DNA from: Paenibacillus sp. Soil787
GTDB lineage: Bacteria; Bacillota; Bacilli; Paenibacillales; NBRC-103111
DNA length: 64,000 bases
NCBI RefSeq assembly: GCF_001429545.1
Contig: NZ_LMSP01000047.1
Span: forward strand, 1,829-65,828
Reading direction: 5' to 3'
Below, one piece after another: positions 47,271 to 55,573 of the stretch; within the stretch, counting starts at the first letter, position 1; the number at the start of each line of letters is the position of its first letter. The position numbers and the translations under genes are program-made. The notes beneath the pieces were generated by a model. That model searched no databases and was not told the DNA's origin. It saw only the letters and a list, made by a program, of their open reading frames with translations.

Positions 47271-47750
47271 ATGCATATACAGATTTTAACCGTTGGGAAA
47301 TTGAAGGAGCGCTATCTCGTGGACGGGATCGCGGAGTATGTGAAGCGCCTTGGGCCGTATGCCAAGGTGCAGATGATAGAGGTGCCGGATGAGAAGGCAC
47401 CGGAGAACATGAGCCCTGCTGAGGAGCAGCAGGTGCGTGTGAAGGAGGGCGAGCGGCTGTTGGCCAAGCTCGCTGCAGACGTGTACGTCGTGGCACTGGC
47501 CATCGACGGCGAGATGTGGACGAGCGAGCAGCTGGCAGGCTCGCTCGACAAGCTGGCCACCTACGGGCGGAGCCAGGTGGCCTTCGTGATCGGCGGCTCG
47601 CTGGGGCTATCTAGCGAGGTGCTGCGCCGTGCGGATATGCGGCTGTCTTTTGGCCGCATGACGCTGCCGCACCAGCTGATGCGGCTGGTGCTGGTGGAGC
47701 AGATTTATCGCGCGATGCGGATAAATCGGGGGGAACCTTATCATAAGTAG
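47271..47750 (+). CDS. rlmH: 23S rRNA (pseudouridine(1915)-N(3))-methyltransferase RlmH
   Basis: RlmH methylates pseudouridine 1915 in helix 69 of 23S rRNA. The 159-residue SPOUT protein shows [20 protein letters not shown] and [20 protein letters not shown], with the C-terminal RGEPYHK. ATG at 47271 gives exactly the B. subtilis length. The gene is much richer in G and C at third positions than its neighbours. Confidence 0.96.
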   Translation: MHIQILTVGKLKERYLVDGIAEYVKRLGPYAKVQMIEVPDEKAPENMSPAEEQQVRVKEGERLLAKLAADVYVVALAIDGEMWTSEQLAGSLDKLATYGRSQVAFVIGGSLGLSSEVLRRADMRLSFGRMTLPHQLMRLVLVEQIYRAMRINRGEPYHK

Positions 47751-47877
47751 GGCGAATTTTCCAAACAAAGGCAGAAGAAAGAGAGGAACAGTTTAGCCTT
47801 GATTCTGATTTATGTGTATGGATGACAAGCACCTTTTTTTACGTGGTAACATTGAAATTCCTATAACAGGCTATCGA

Positions 47878-48753
47878 TTAAGCAGACTGTTTCTGTTTTA
47901 ACTCCACTATTAATGCATGGAGTTGTTCTGTGGCGAGCCCATGAAGCACTAATCGAAATCCGGCGCGAAGCGTAGAGAGCGGGACCATCGGGTGCTTATT
48001 GTTGATCAATGCCAGCCTGTCATTGCTGCCGATCACTTTGGAGGCAAGAATCCCAATCGTTTCATCAAGTTGCAAGGAATTCGTGGCCCGCCAAAAATCG
48101 TTATCTGTCAGAAAAAACTGGTAGACTGGGGTAAAACACTCGATAGCTGTCATGAGATCAAGAAAATTGGACCATCGATCAGGCATCTGTTCAATAGGGA
48201 TGGGGCTTGAAGTAATGGCATCAAAATTAAGCCGCTCCTGCTTGGTCACTTCGATGTTTTTCTCACGGATTTGTTTATTCAAATTTATTACAAAATTGTA
48301 TAAATTGAGGTCATGAATGAGAAACAAATCGTCTTTAACCGGTTCGAGATTCATCGGCTTCAGAGGATTCATCTCTACATGGACACCCGGAATGTTATCA
48401 CGGATGAATTGCAGTACTTCAGAACCAAGATAAAAATGCCGAAGAATCATATAATTGGCATCTGGACTAACAAACGTTTTCATGCCCCAATACAAGAAAC
48501 GATGCAGCATTTTAGATGAAGTGAATGCTTTCGGGAAAATGATTTTGTATAGCTGGAAGAGTATAATCAGCAGCCGAGAAAGCGGCCTCAAAACCGGAAG
48601 CAGAAATTGTCTGGATTTACTCGAGCAGTCCTTTAAATAGGAGGCCTTCGCTTCTTCGTTAAATGGAATGCTTTGATCAAGGTAGATGGCAAGGAACGGA
48701 TTAGGATCTTGCTTATCATGCGGCATGTTCTTAAAATAGTCGGCCTGGCTCAT
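47878..48753 (-). CDS. Uncharacterised protein paired with the KAS III-diiron fusion
   Basis: The 291-residue protein has no domain I can name. It contains one hydrophobic stretch (PLSRLLIILFQLYKIIF, about 57-73) that could be a membrane-associated helix, several Tyr/Phe-rich motifs (ILRHFYLGSEVLQFIRDN) and a soluble C-terminal half. It overlaps the upstream gene by four bases (ATGA) and is therefore co-translated with it. Its conserved pairing with such fusions in other genomes is something I believe but cannot check here. A role in the same lipid-related pathway is inference. Confidence 0.75.
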   Translation of the reverse strand: MSQADYFKNMPHDKQDPNPFLAIYLDQSIPFNEEAKASYLKDCSSKSRQFLLPVLRPLSRLLIILFQLYKIIFPKAFTSSKMLHRFLYWGMKTFVSPDANYMILRHFYLGSEVLQFIRDNIPGVHVEMNPLKPMNLEPVKDDLFLIHDLNLYNFVINLNKQIREKNIEVTKQERLNFDAITSSPIPIEQMPDRWSNFLDLMTAIECFTPVYQFFLTDNDFWRATNSLQLDETIGILASKVIGSNDRLALINNKHPMVPLSTLRAGFRLVLHGLATEQLHALIVELKQKQSA

Positions 48754-50618
48754 ATGTTCCCCAACTCCTCTAATTGTAATAAATACAATCGTGCTGTGGT
48801 TTTCGCGGTCTTCACAATCCGTTCGGCAATTTCCATTGTAAGCATCGGATGTTGAATGCCAGCTTCAAGACGCTCAAAATGTTTTTCATCCGAGTCGCTA
48901 TGATATAGTAAAAATGATACTTGATCGTCGTTTAAGCTGAGTTGATCACGGATTGATTCCCCCCAGTACCTCGCCATACGACACCCAAGACCTTCAATAA
49001 TCCACATCGCACCCATAAGATCAACAGGATTTTCGCGGCTTGCCCGCTGAAACAGATAGGCGGACAGTGCTTCGCTGCCGATATTTTTCTCACCGGATTG
49101 AATATCTGCAAGATTGCCTCCAACAGCCACGTAATTGCGTTCCAATATTTGAAAGTCACGGTGTTCGTCGCGGGCATGGGCGATAAACATGGAGCGCAGC
49201 TCGATATGCTCAATCGCAATGTAAGAGGCTGCGCGTGCAATCCACTGGGAACCGTCAATCACCTGTTGCCGAATGTTTTCCATGAGCAGCATATAATCTT
49301 CAAGTGTAAATTTGCCCCTGTACAGCTTATGAATGATTGGAACGTGAGCAAGCTTTTGTTCAAAATCAATCCATATGTTGACTAACTGCCTTACTAAATG
49401 AGACTGAACCAAATTGGAATTATCAAATTCCAAATGTGGCGCTTCTGGCTGCCGTTCCATGTATTCGGTGACCGTCCTGTTACTTGTGCCAACTACAGTT
49501 AATAACATATACGAGGTCTGAAATCTTCCGCTCTCTGGAACCATGCAAAGCACTTTTTCGCCCGGTTTCAGATGCCCTTCGTTAAACAATTCCTCCAGCA
49601 TAATATAAATAGAGGCAGCGCCTGTATTGCCTTTCGTATATAGGTTTGTAAACCATTTGTGTGCAGGAATGGTCATCCCGCCAAGCTGCATGAGACGGAA
49701 AATTTCGTCACGAAAATAATGGGAGGAGTAGTGACACACCATCCAATCGATAGTAGTAGGATTCACTTTTCCTTCTTCCACGAGTTCAAAAAAACGTTTC
49801 ACACCGACTTTCGGCATTTCGCCCACAAGGCGAATGTCCTGTTTCAAATTGATTGCCCCATCATCTGCCGCTTCATGGATGGAAGAATAATCAAGCCAAC
49901 CGGTTTGATTTTCTTTAGAACCCTCTTTATTAATGCCTGCGTACATACAAGTGTCGTATAGATTGGCGTAAGATTTATTGTCTATCCATTCAATTTTGAG
50001 GGACAAACCATGATCGCTTGGCTTATTCTGAAGCACGGCGGCACCCGCGCCATCCGATAACATAAACCGAAGGAAATCAGTATCAAAAGGAATCGGATGA
50101 TCCATGAATTTGGCCTGCGCTTCAAAGCGAGTATGTTTGAATACGCGGCTTGGAAACTCGCTGGCACAGGAGACGGCAGCTTTCTTCTCACCAGATTGTA
50201 CCTGCAGGAAAGCATTTTTGATCGCTTGCATACCGCTGCCGCAGACGCCATGATGTGTCGCAATTTCCATGACGGGCAGGCCGGTTTCGGCATGAACCAT
50301 ACTGGCAAAACCGGGCACCAACAGGTCGCCCTGGGTCGTACCAACAGCCAGAAAGTCTACTTGGTTAAATAAATCGTCGTGATTCCGCTCAAGCGCATCG
50401 CGAATCGCGTTGGTTGCCATTTCTGCATTAGAGTATAGGCTTTTTTGATCTTTATCTATGGCGTAATGACGATATCGAATTTTGTTTTGATCAAGAATGC
50501 GCCGCATAGATTTCGAGCTTTTTCCGCCTATTCTTCCGAGGTATTCCTCCATTTCCTCGTTATCGATGGGCGTACCCGGCAAGAACTTCCCGATACTTGT
50601 TATATAAACGGAATTCAT
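48750..50618 (-). CDS. Ketoacyl-ACP synthase III fused to a heme-oxygenase-like diiron oxidase
   Basis: The 622-residue protein has two parts. Residues 1-380 are a FabH-type thiolase fold: Cys126 in HHGVCGSGMQ, His297 or His300 in MVCHYSSHY, and Asn331 in KGNTGAAS form the triad. Residues 400-622 match the iron-containing redox enzyme (HDO) family, with HARDEHRDF at 481-489 and DSDEKHFE at 575-582 supplying likely iron ligands. KAS III condenses acyl-CoA with malonyl-ACP or acts as an acyltransferase. HDO enzymes oxidise or cleave fatty acids and amino acids, UndA and SznF being known examples. AAAGGAG ribosome site. The product is unknown; the next gene is translationally coupled. Confidence 0.85.
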   Translation of the reverse strand: MNSVYITSIGKFLPGTPIDNEEMEEYLGRIGGKSSKSMRRILDQNKIRYRHYAIDKDQKSLYSNAEMATNAIRDALERNHDDLFNQVDFLAVGTTQGDLLVPGFASMVHAETGLPVMEIATHHGVCGSGMQAIKNAFLQVQSGEKKAAVSCASEFPSRVFKHTRFEAQAKFMDHPIPFDTDFLRFMLSDGAGAAVLQNKPSDHGLSLKIEWIDNKSYANLYDTCMYAGINKEGSKENQTGWLDYSSIHEAADDGAINLKQDIRLVGEMPKVGVKRFFELVEEGKVNPTTIDWMVCHYSSHYFRDEIFRLMQLGGMTIPAHKWFTNLYTKGNTGAASIYIMLEELFNEGHLKPGEKVLCMVPESGRFQTSYMLLTVVGTSNRTVTEYMERQPEAPHLEFDNSNLVQSHLVRQLVNIWIDFEQKLAHVPIIHKLYRGKFTLEDYMLLMENIRQQVIDGSQWIARAASYIAIEHIELRSMFIAHARDEHRDFQILERNYVAVGGNLADIQSGEKNIGSEALSAYLFQRASRENPVDLMGAMWIIEGLGCRMARYWGESIRDQLSLNDDQVSFLLYHSDSDEKHFERLEAGIQHPMLTMEIAERIVKTAKTTARLYLLQLEELGNI

Positions 50619-50647
50619 GGGAACTCTCCTTTGTGGGAAATTTTTTT

Positions 50648-50692
50648 GTACTATAAACTATCATCGTCTATACCAGGTTAATTTTATAGTAC
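50648..50692. promoter_or_regulatory. 10-bp inverted repeat in the promoter region of the KAS III operon
   Basis: GTACTATAAA (50648-50657) and TTTATAGTAC (50683-50692) are perfect inverted copies 25 bases apart, 30 bases upstream of the KAS III start. Further TAGTAC motifs lie at 50688 and 50703. It could be an operator; no matching regulator is known to me. Confidence 0.5.
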
Positions 50693-50723
50693 TAAGTTAT
50701 TCTAGTACCCTACATAATTACAA

Positions 50724-50762
50724 AAAGGAGTTAAACCAGGTTCAACTGGCTTAGCTCCTTCT
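50724..50762 (-). terminator. Minus-strand terminator-like hairpin upstream of the KAS III operon
   Basis: AAGGAG.TAA.CCAG pairs with CTGG.TTA.CTCCTT. On the minus strand it is followed by TTTTTGT. It would stop leftward transcription entering the KAS III operon from the RiPP side. The rest of the 50619-51037 gap shows only the motifs listed here and a short ORF. Confidence 0.65.
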
Positions 50763-50905
50763 TCTCATTCAGGGTTATGCGATTAATCGTGCCGTAAGTA
50801 ACCGTTTCAGCTGGTGAAGAGAAGCAGATTGCCAATAAAAAGTTTTTAGGATGAGCAATACAATATAGGCATTTAGATCAGTAACAAGAGCGGAGCTGAG
50901 TTCAT

Positions 50906-51022
50906 ATGTTGTCATGGGGTACTCGAATAAATTGGCGGATCTCGCAGGGGAATTTCCTAATTATCTTGTTTCTGTTCTTCTTACCAGTGACAGAGTATGC
51001 TGCCAGCACAACAATTTATTAA
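50906..51022 (+). CDS. Possible 38-residue hydrophobic peptide upstream of the RiPP precursor
   Basis: An ATG at 50906 opens 38 codons encoding MLSWGTRINWRISQ followed by a strongly hydrophobic stretch (FLIILFLFFLPVTEYAAS). A GGAG lies about ten bases upstream. It ends 15 bases before the precursor start. It looks like a single-span or signal-like peptide; it could be a leader ORF, a small membrane component or chance. Confidence 0.35.
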   Translation: MLSWGTRINWRISQGNFLIILFLFFLPVTEYAASTTIY

Positions 51023-51037
51023 TCGGAGGTTTGAAAA

Positions 51038-51319
51038 ATGAATGATTTCAAAAATGATTTACAGAAGTTGAATGTTTCCGAGTTCAAGGCGAGCGAGGCG
51101 ACACCTTGGAACGCTCAAAGCCAGCAAGATGCTCGATTGTGCGTCTTCAGTTGCGTCAACTTGAATTGTTTCAATTGCATTAATTGCTTCAGTTGCATCA
51201 ACTTGAATTGTTTCAATTGTCACCAATGCCACAACTGTCATAACTGTCATAACTGTCACAATTGCCACAACTGCCACAACTGCCATAATTGTCACAACTG
51301 CCACCGTGGAGGACAATGA
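51038..51319 (+). CDS. TOMM/RiPP precursor peptide, heterocycloanthracin/sonorensin type
   Basis: The 93-residue peptide has a leader of about 34 residues (MNDFKNDLQKLNVSEFKASE, ATPWNAQ) and a Cys-rich core with 17 cysteines from Cys35 to Cys88. The first half of the core is a duplicated block resembling CFSCxNLNCFNC; the second is a tandem of CHQ, eight CHN and a final CHR, ending HRGGQ. In this family cysteines are cyclised and oxidised to thiazoles by the YcaO/ThiF/SagB enzymes, which are encoded directly downstream. The repeat is 9 bp at DNA level with silent variation (TGT/TGC, CAC/CAT, AAC/AAT). GGAGG ribosome site at ideal spacing. Antibacterial activity is inferred from relatives. Confidence 0.93.
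   Translation: MNDFKNDLQKLNVSEFKASEATPWNAQSQQDARLCVFSCVNLNCFNCINCFSCINLNCFNCHQCHNCHNCHNCHNCHNCHNCHNCHNCHRGGQ
51218..51306 (+). repeat. 9-bp coding tandem repeat (Cys-His-Asn)
   Basis: About ten consecutive TGY-CAY-AAY-type units encode the Cys-His-Asn tandem of the precursor. Synonymous differences between units show the array is maintained at protein level rather than being a very recent expansion. Confidence 0.9.
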
Positions 51320-51399
51320 GGTGGTTTTTGTTGATAATGCAACGTTTATGCCCGTTGTTTCTAGCTTCCATACGGAAACAGTGACTACTTAATGAGAAG

Positions 51400-51440
51400 A
51401 GGAAAGCCCCTGCAGCAACATTGCCCAGGGGCTTTTTCAT
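51400..51440 (+). terminator. Strong terminator between the precursor and the maturation genes
   Basis: AAAGCCCCTG pairs perfectly with CAGGGGCTTT around a 14-base loop and is followed by TTTTT. It probably gives much more precursor mRNA than maturation-gene mRNA. Confidence 0.9.
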
Positions 51441-51569
51441 GCCTATTTTAGAAGGGGACTTCACTACATTAGCTGTAGGGGCTTTCCTTAAAGAATAAGA
51501 CATGAGGGACAAATAGCTGTACATAAGATTATTTGTGAAGAGTTGGGGTAGATCGGGAGGAGGAATAGC

Positions 51570-53531
51570 ATGACAAATTTGAACCCTTCGATGCGACTAA
51601 AGGTGAAAAGGGATACGTTTTTTCTCCCTAATCCAAACGGTAGTGTGTATTTTCGAAATAATATAAGCTCGTTCCGTATGGAAGGAGAAATGATCGATCA
51701 ATGGATTGAAAAACTGATACCGATATTCAACGGGGAGCATAGTTTGGAGGATTTGACAGACGGATTGCCGGACCAACATCGGAACCAGGTAAATAGAATC
51801 GCAGAAATGTTGTATCACAATGGATTTGTAAGGGATGTGAGCCAAGATACTCCACATGAATTGCCGCAAAAGGCTCTCAAAAAGTATGCTTCTCAAATTG
51901 AATTTTTGGATAATTTCGGTAATTCCGGTGCGTATCGGTTTCAGTCTTATCGTCAGGCCAAAGTATTAGCGGTCGGCTCTGGTCCATTATTGATCTCGGC
52001 AGTTTCTGCGCTGCTTGCATCCGGATTGCCCAAGTTTCATGTGCTGGTGTCGGGCTCAGAGCCGACAGATCGGCAACGGATGTTAGAACTGGCGGCACAT
52101 GCCCGTAAAACGGATCCCGAGGTTGCAATAGAGGAGGTTACCCTGCAGAAGGAGGGGGGTAGCAGATGGCGGGAGGCTGTAAGGCCGTTTGATTCGATTT
52201 TATTTGTGTCACGAGAGGGTGATATCGAGGAACTGCGGGTTCTTCATGCGGTTTGCAGGGAGGAGGAAAAGGTGTTTCTTCCCGCGGTAATTCTGCAACA
52301 GGTGGGTCTGGCGGGTCCGTTGGTGCATCCGGACATTGAAGGATGCTGGGAGTCAGCATGGCGCAGCATACATGAATCCGCGATTTGTAAAGACCCTCAG
52401 CTGCACACCTTTTCTTCTACAGCCGGAGCGATGTTAGCGAATGTGATTGTATTTGAATTATTTAAGAAGATTACGGGAGCGAACGATTCGAGGCAAAGTA
52501 ATCAATTCTTCCTGCTTAATCTGGAAACTTTGGAAGGAAGATGGCATTGGTTCATGCCCCATCCGCTTGTGACCGGACGTACCGGGGCGGAATGGATTCA
52601 CGATTTCGATCAGCAGCTCGAACGAAGATCAAGCAAAAGTGAAAACGGATTGCTTCCTTATTTCAGCCGGTTGACATCGGTGGAATCAGGGATTTTTCAT
52701 ATTTGGGAGGAGGGGGACTTAAAGCAGCTGCCTCTCTCTCAGTGTCGCGTTCAGGCAGTCGATCCGCTGTCTGATGGGCCGGCTAGGCTGCTGGAGGGCA
52801 TTGTTTGTAACGAATTGACGCATGAGGGAGCTAGACGTGAAGCAGGGCTGTCCGGGATTGAAGCGTATGTGTCGCGAATGGCCGGACTGCTCGTTTCGAC
52901 GTTTCCTTCTCATCAGGAATCAGAGGGCAGCAGGATAGAGCCGCAGGAATTTATCGGCGTCGGAGCGGGAGAAACGGTTGCGGAAGGTATTGGCCGAGCG
53001 CTGCAAAAGTGTTTGGCCGAGGTGCTGGGTAAGCAACTGGCGTATCAGTTACCCTCTGTCATTCGAGTACAGTTGTCTGCGTTAGAAGATAAACACTGCC
53101 AGTTTTATTTACAGGCTTTGACGACGATGGAGGGAGCACCAATGATTGGCATGGGGAAGGAAGTCTCCGGATTCCCCGTGATATGGGTCGGTACGAGTGA
53201 TCGCTGGTATGGCGGTGTAGGCTTGAATGTAACCCTGGCGTTGCGGGATGCTTTGCAACAGGCTCTGTTAGAGGCACAAAACCAAACGGCTTGCTTCACA
53301 TCACAAGTGTTGAAGGTTTCGTCCGTGCGTCTGTCAGAACAATTGCCGCTAAGTCTTAAGATCCCCTCATGTGAAGTGACGGCAAAATCGGAGGTTCTTC
53401 AGTCCGCCTTACAGGTCTTAGAACGGAACCGTAAGCGGCTCTTGGTGTTCGATCTGGCAGTAGAACCGTTTTTGAAAGAGGAAATGGCAGGGGTATTTGG
53501 CGTGTTGCTGCGAGAGGAGGGATCCCGGTGA
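51570..53531 (+). CDS. TOMM maturation protein, ocin-ThiF-like leader-binding F protein
   Basis: The 653-residue protein matches the putative thiazole-containing bacteriocin maturation (ocin_ThiF_like) family. A ThiF/E1-like Rossmann core begins VLAVGSGPLLISAVSALLAS near residue 132; the N-terminal 110 residues and the Cys-poor C-terminal half are family-specific. In heterocycloanthracin the equivalent F protein binds the precursor leader and delivers it to the cyclodehydratase. The GGGAGGAGG ribosome site is strong. It overlaps the YcaO gene by four bases (GTGA). Confidence 0.9.
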   Translation: MTNLNPSMRLKVKRDTFFLPNPNGSVYFRNNISSFRMEGEMIDQWIEKLIPIFNGEHSLEDLTDGLPDQHRNQVNRIAEMLYHNGFVRDVSQDTPHELPQKALKKYASQIEFLDNFGNSGAYRFQSYRQAKVLAVGSGPLLISAVSALLASGLPKFHVLVSGSEPTDRQRMLELAAHARKTDPEVAIEEVTLQKEGGSRWREAVRPFDSILFVSREGDIEELRVLHAVCREEEKVFLPAVILQQVGLAGPLVHPDIEGCWESAWRSIHESAICKDPQLHTFSSTAGAMLANVIVFELFKKITGANDSRQSNQFFLLNLETLEGRWHWFMPHPLVTGRTGAEWIHDFDQQLERRSSKSENGLLPYFSRLTSVESGIFHIWEEGDLKQLPLSQCRVQAVDPLSDGPARLLEGIVCNELTHEGARREAGLSGIEAYVSRMAGLLVSTFPSHQESEGSRIEPQEFIGVGAGETVAEGIGRALQKCLAEVLGKQLAYQLPSVIRVQLSALEDKHCQFYLQALTTMEGAPMIGMGKEVSGFPVIWVGTSDRWYGGVGLNVTLALRDALQQALLEAQNQTACFTSQVLKVSSVRLSEQLPLSLKIPSCEVTAKSEVLQSALQVLERNRKRLLVFDLAVEPFLKEEMAGVFGVLLREEGSR

Positions 53532-55471
53532 GCGCTACCGTAATGATTGTGGGAGATGGGGTGTTGGCGGACTTCGTGTACGAAGAACTTTCAGCCCAGT
53601 TCGAGGTTGTACGTCAGATCGATTTCGAGGCAGGAGTATCGGAAGCGGTGACTTTAGCGCTGGTGCTGCACGATGCTTGGCATCCTGCTGTTCATCAAAA
53701 GGCGGAAAAGCTGCTGCAGCCAGCCGGCATCCCGTGGCTTCGTGGCTTCGTTTCATTCGGCGAGGGCGTGATCGGGCCTCTAGTTCGTCCGGGTAAACGA
53801 GGATGCTCTCAGTGTGCAGACACCCGGCGTCTTATGGCGGGACGCGAGCGCAGGGAGATGCGGGAGCTGCAGATGAGGCTGGCGGCGTACGCGAGAATGC
53901 CGAGTGATGCTTGGGCGTCGCGTACAGGGCTTTTACAGGTTGCTCACCTTCTGGTGGTTGAGGCACTGGGGATGTTACAAGGCAAACGGGTTCATTCGGA
54001 AGGGAATATGTTTCTGATCAACCTGAAATCGCTGGAGAGTACACTTCACTTCTTTCTCCCTGACCCGCTGTGTCCGGTTTGCAGCCGATTGCCTGACGAT
54101 TCATCGACAGCAGCCCGCATTTCGCTGCAACCAAGTCCGAAGATCAGCTCAGACAGTTACCGCTCCCGCACGATGGATGATCTGAATAAAGTCCTGACCA
54201 AGGACTACCTGGATTACCGGACCGGCTTTTTGAATGGAAAAATGGTTGACCTCGATTCGCCATTTGCCGATGTGAGTGTAAATCTGCCGTTATTCAGTGA
54301 GGACGTCGGAACGGCAGGTCGGACTAATTCCTATGCGGTGAGCGAGTCCACCGCCATCTTGGAGGGATTGGAGCGGTACTGCGGTCTGGCCCCTCGAGGT
54401 AAACGGACGGTAGTCCATGGCAGCCTCCGCAATCTGGAAGATCAAGCGCTCGACCCAGTCAAATTAGGGATGCACACGAAAGAACAGTATGCTCAGCCGG
54501 GGTTTCCCTTCACAACGTTCGATCCCGACCTCCCAATCGATTGGGTATGGGGATATTCGTTTTTGCAGGAGCGTCCGATTCTGGTTCCAGAGCAGCTCGC
54601 CTATTACAGCATGGGCTGCGGGCAAGGATTCGTGTTCGAGTCTTCTAATGGATGCGCGTTAGGAGGGAGTTTGGAGGAGGCTATTTTTTACGGCATTTTG
54701 GAAGTGGTAGAGAGAGATTCGTTTCTGATTACTTGGTATGCGCAGCTGTCTCTTCCACGCCTTGACCCTTATTCCGCTAACGACAGAGAATTGCAATTGA
54801 TGATCGATCGTTTGCGAGCCGTGGCGGGGTTTGATGTGCATTTCTTTAATTCGACGATGGAGCACGGGATTCCAAGTGTTTGGGGGATAGCGAAGAACAG
54901 GAAACAAACAGGAGTGAATCTCATCTGTGCGGCCGGAGCTCATCCTGATCCGGTACGGGCGATGAAAGGTGCGGTTCACGAGTTGGCCGGCATGGTACTG
55001 AATCTTGATAAGAAATTTGAAGCAAATCAGGAGGAATATGTTCGGATGTTTCACGATTCCTCCCTGGTGCAGCAGATGGAGGATCATTCACTGCTGTACG
55101 GTTTGCCGCAAGCGCAGGAGCGCCTGCAGTTTTTGCTGGATGAAAATCGACCATTGCGAAAGCTTGAAGAGGAATTCAAGCGGAAGGCAAGGCATGCTGA
55201 TTTAACGGACGAACTGAAGGATATTCTTAAGGCATTCCGTCGATTGAATCTCGATGTGATCGTAGTGGATGTGACAGCGCCAGAAATTAGTCGAAATGGA
55301 CTTCATTGCGTGAAAGTGCTGATCCCAGGAATGCTGCCGATGACATTCGGACATCACTTTACTCGCGTGGCCGGGTTGGAGCGGGTATTGAAGGTACCGA
55401 TGGAACTCGGATATGCGAAGCAGCTGCTCCGGCTAGAGGATCTCAATCCATACCCGCATCCGTTTCCATAG
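53528..55471 (+). CDS. Fused TOMM cyclodehydratase (C-like and YcaO domains)
   Basis: This 647-residue enzyme forms azolines from cysteines using ATP. The N-terminal 190 residues are a short E1-like/cyclodehydratase segment with a probable zinc site made of Cys93, Cys96, Cys182 and Cys185 (CSQC and CPVC). The YcaO domain follows, with ATP-binding acidic residues in SESTAILEGLER (Glu273, Glu279, Glu282) and EEAIFYGILEVVERD (about 383-396). It ends NPYPHPFP, the proline-rich C-terminus expected of azoline-forming YcaO proteins. Start GTG, coupled to the F protein. Confidence 0.93.
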   Translation: MSATVMIVGDGVLADFVYEELSAQFEVVRQIDFEAGVSEAVTLALVLHDAWHPAVHQKAEKLLQPAGIPWLRGFVSFGEGVIGPLVRPGKRGCSQCADTRRLMAGRERREMRELQMRLAAYARMPSDAWASRTGLLQVAHLLVVEALGMLQGKRVHSEGNMFLINLKSLESTLHFFLPDPLCPVCSRLPDDSSTAARISLQPSPKISSDSYRSRTMDDLNKVLTKDYLDYRTGFLNGKMVDLDSPFADVSVNLPLFSEDVGTAGRTNSYAVSESTAILEGLERYCGLAPRGKRTVVHGSLRNLEDQALDPVKLGMHTKEQYAQPGFPFTTFDPDLPIDWVWGYSFLQERPILVPEQLAYYSMGCGQGFVFESSNGCALGGSLEEAIFYGILEVVERDSFLITWYAQLSLPRLDPYSANDRELQLMIDRLRAVAGFDVHFFNSTMEHGIPSVWGIAKNRKQTGVNLICAAGAHPDPVRAMKGAVHELAGMVLNLDKKFEANQEEYVRMFHDSSLVQQMEDHSLLYGLPQAQERLQFLLDENRPLRKLEEEFKRKARHADLTDELKDILKAFRRLNLDVIVVDVTAPEISRNGLHCVKVLIPGMLPMTFGHHFTRVAGLERVLKVPMELGYAKQLLRLEDLNPYPHPFP

Positions 55472-55573
55472 GTTTTAACGATGGTATCAATTATTGAAAC
55501 GTAGAGTAGTTCACACTCTTGTTCAAAATATAAGAATTTAGATGTTTCACATAATAAGTCGGCTATATTTCTA

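Noticed and set aside
51218-51306. Short regularly spaced repeats that might suggest a CRISPR array
   Set aside because: Units are 9 bp without spacers and encode a peptide tandem; no cas genes are present. The arrays at 32320 and 32612 also lack spacers.
51059-51316. Long minus-strand reading frame opposite the RiPP precursor (Val/Thr/Ala repeats)
   Set aside because: It is the antisense shadow of the Cys-His-Asn codon repeat; there is no ribosome site and the plus-strand gene is clearly real.
54659-55087. 142-codon minus-strand ORF inside the YcaO gene
   Set aside because: It lies wholly within a gene whose plus-strand frame carries all YcaO motifs.
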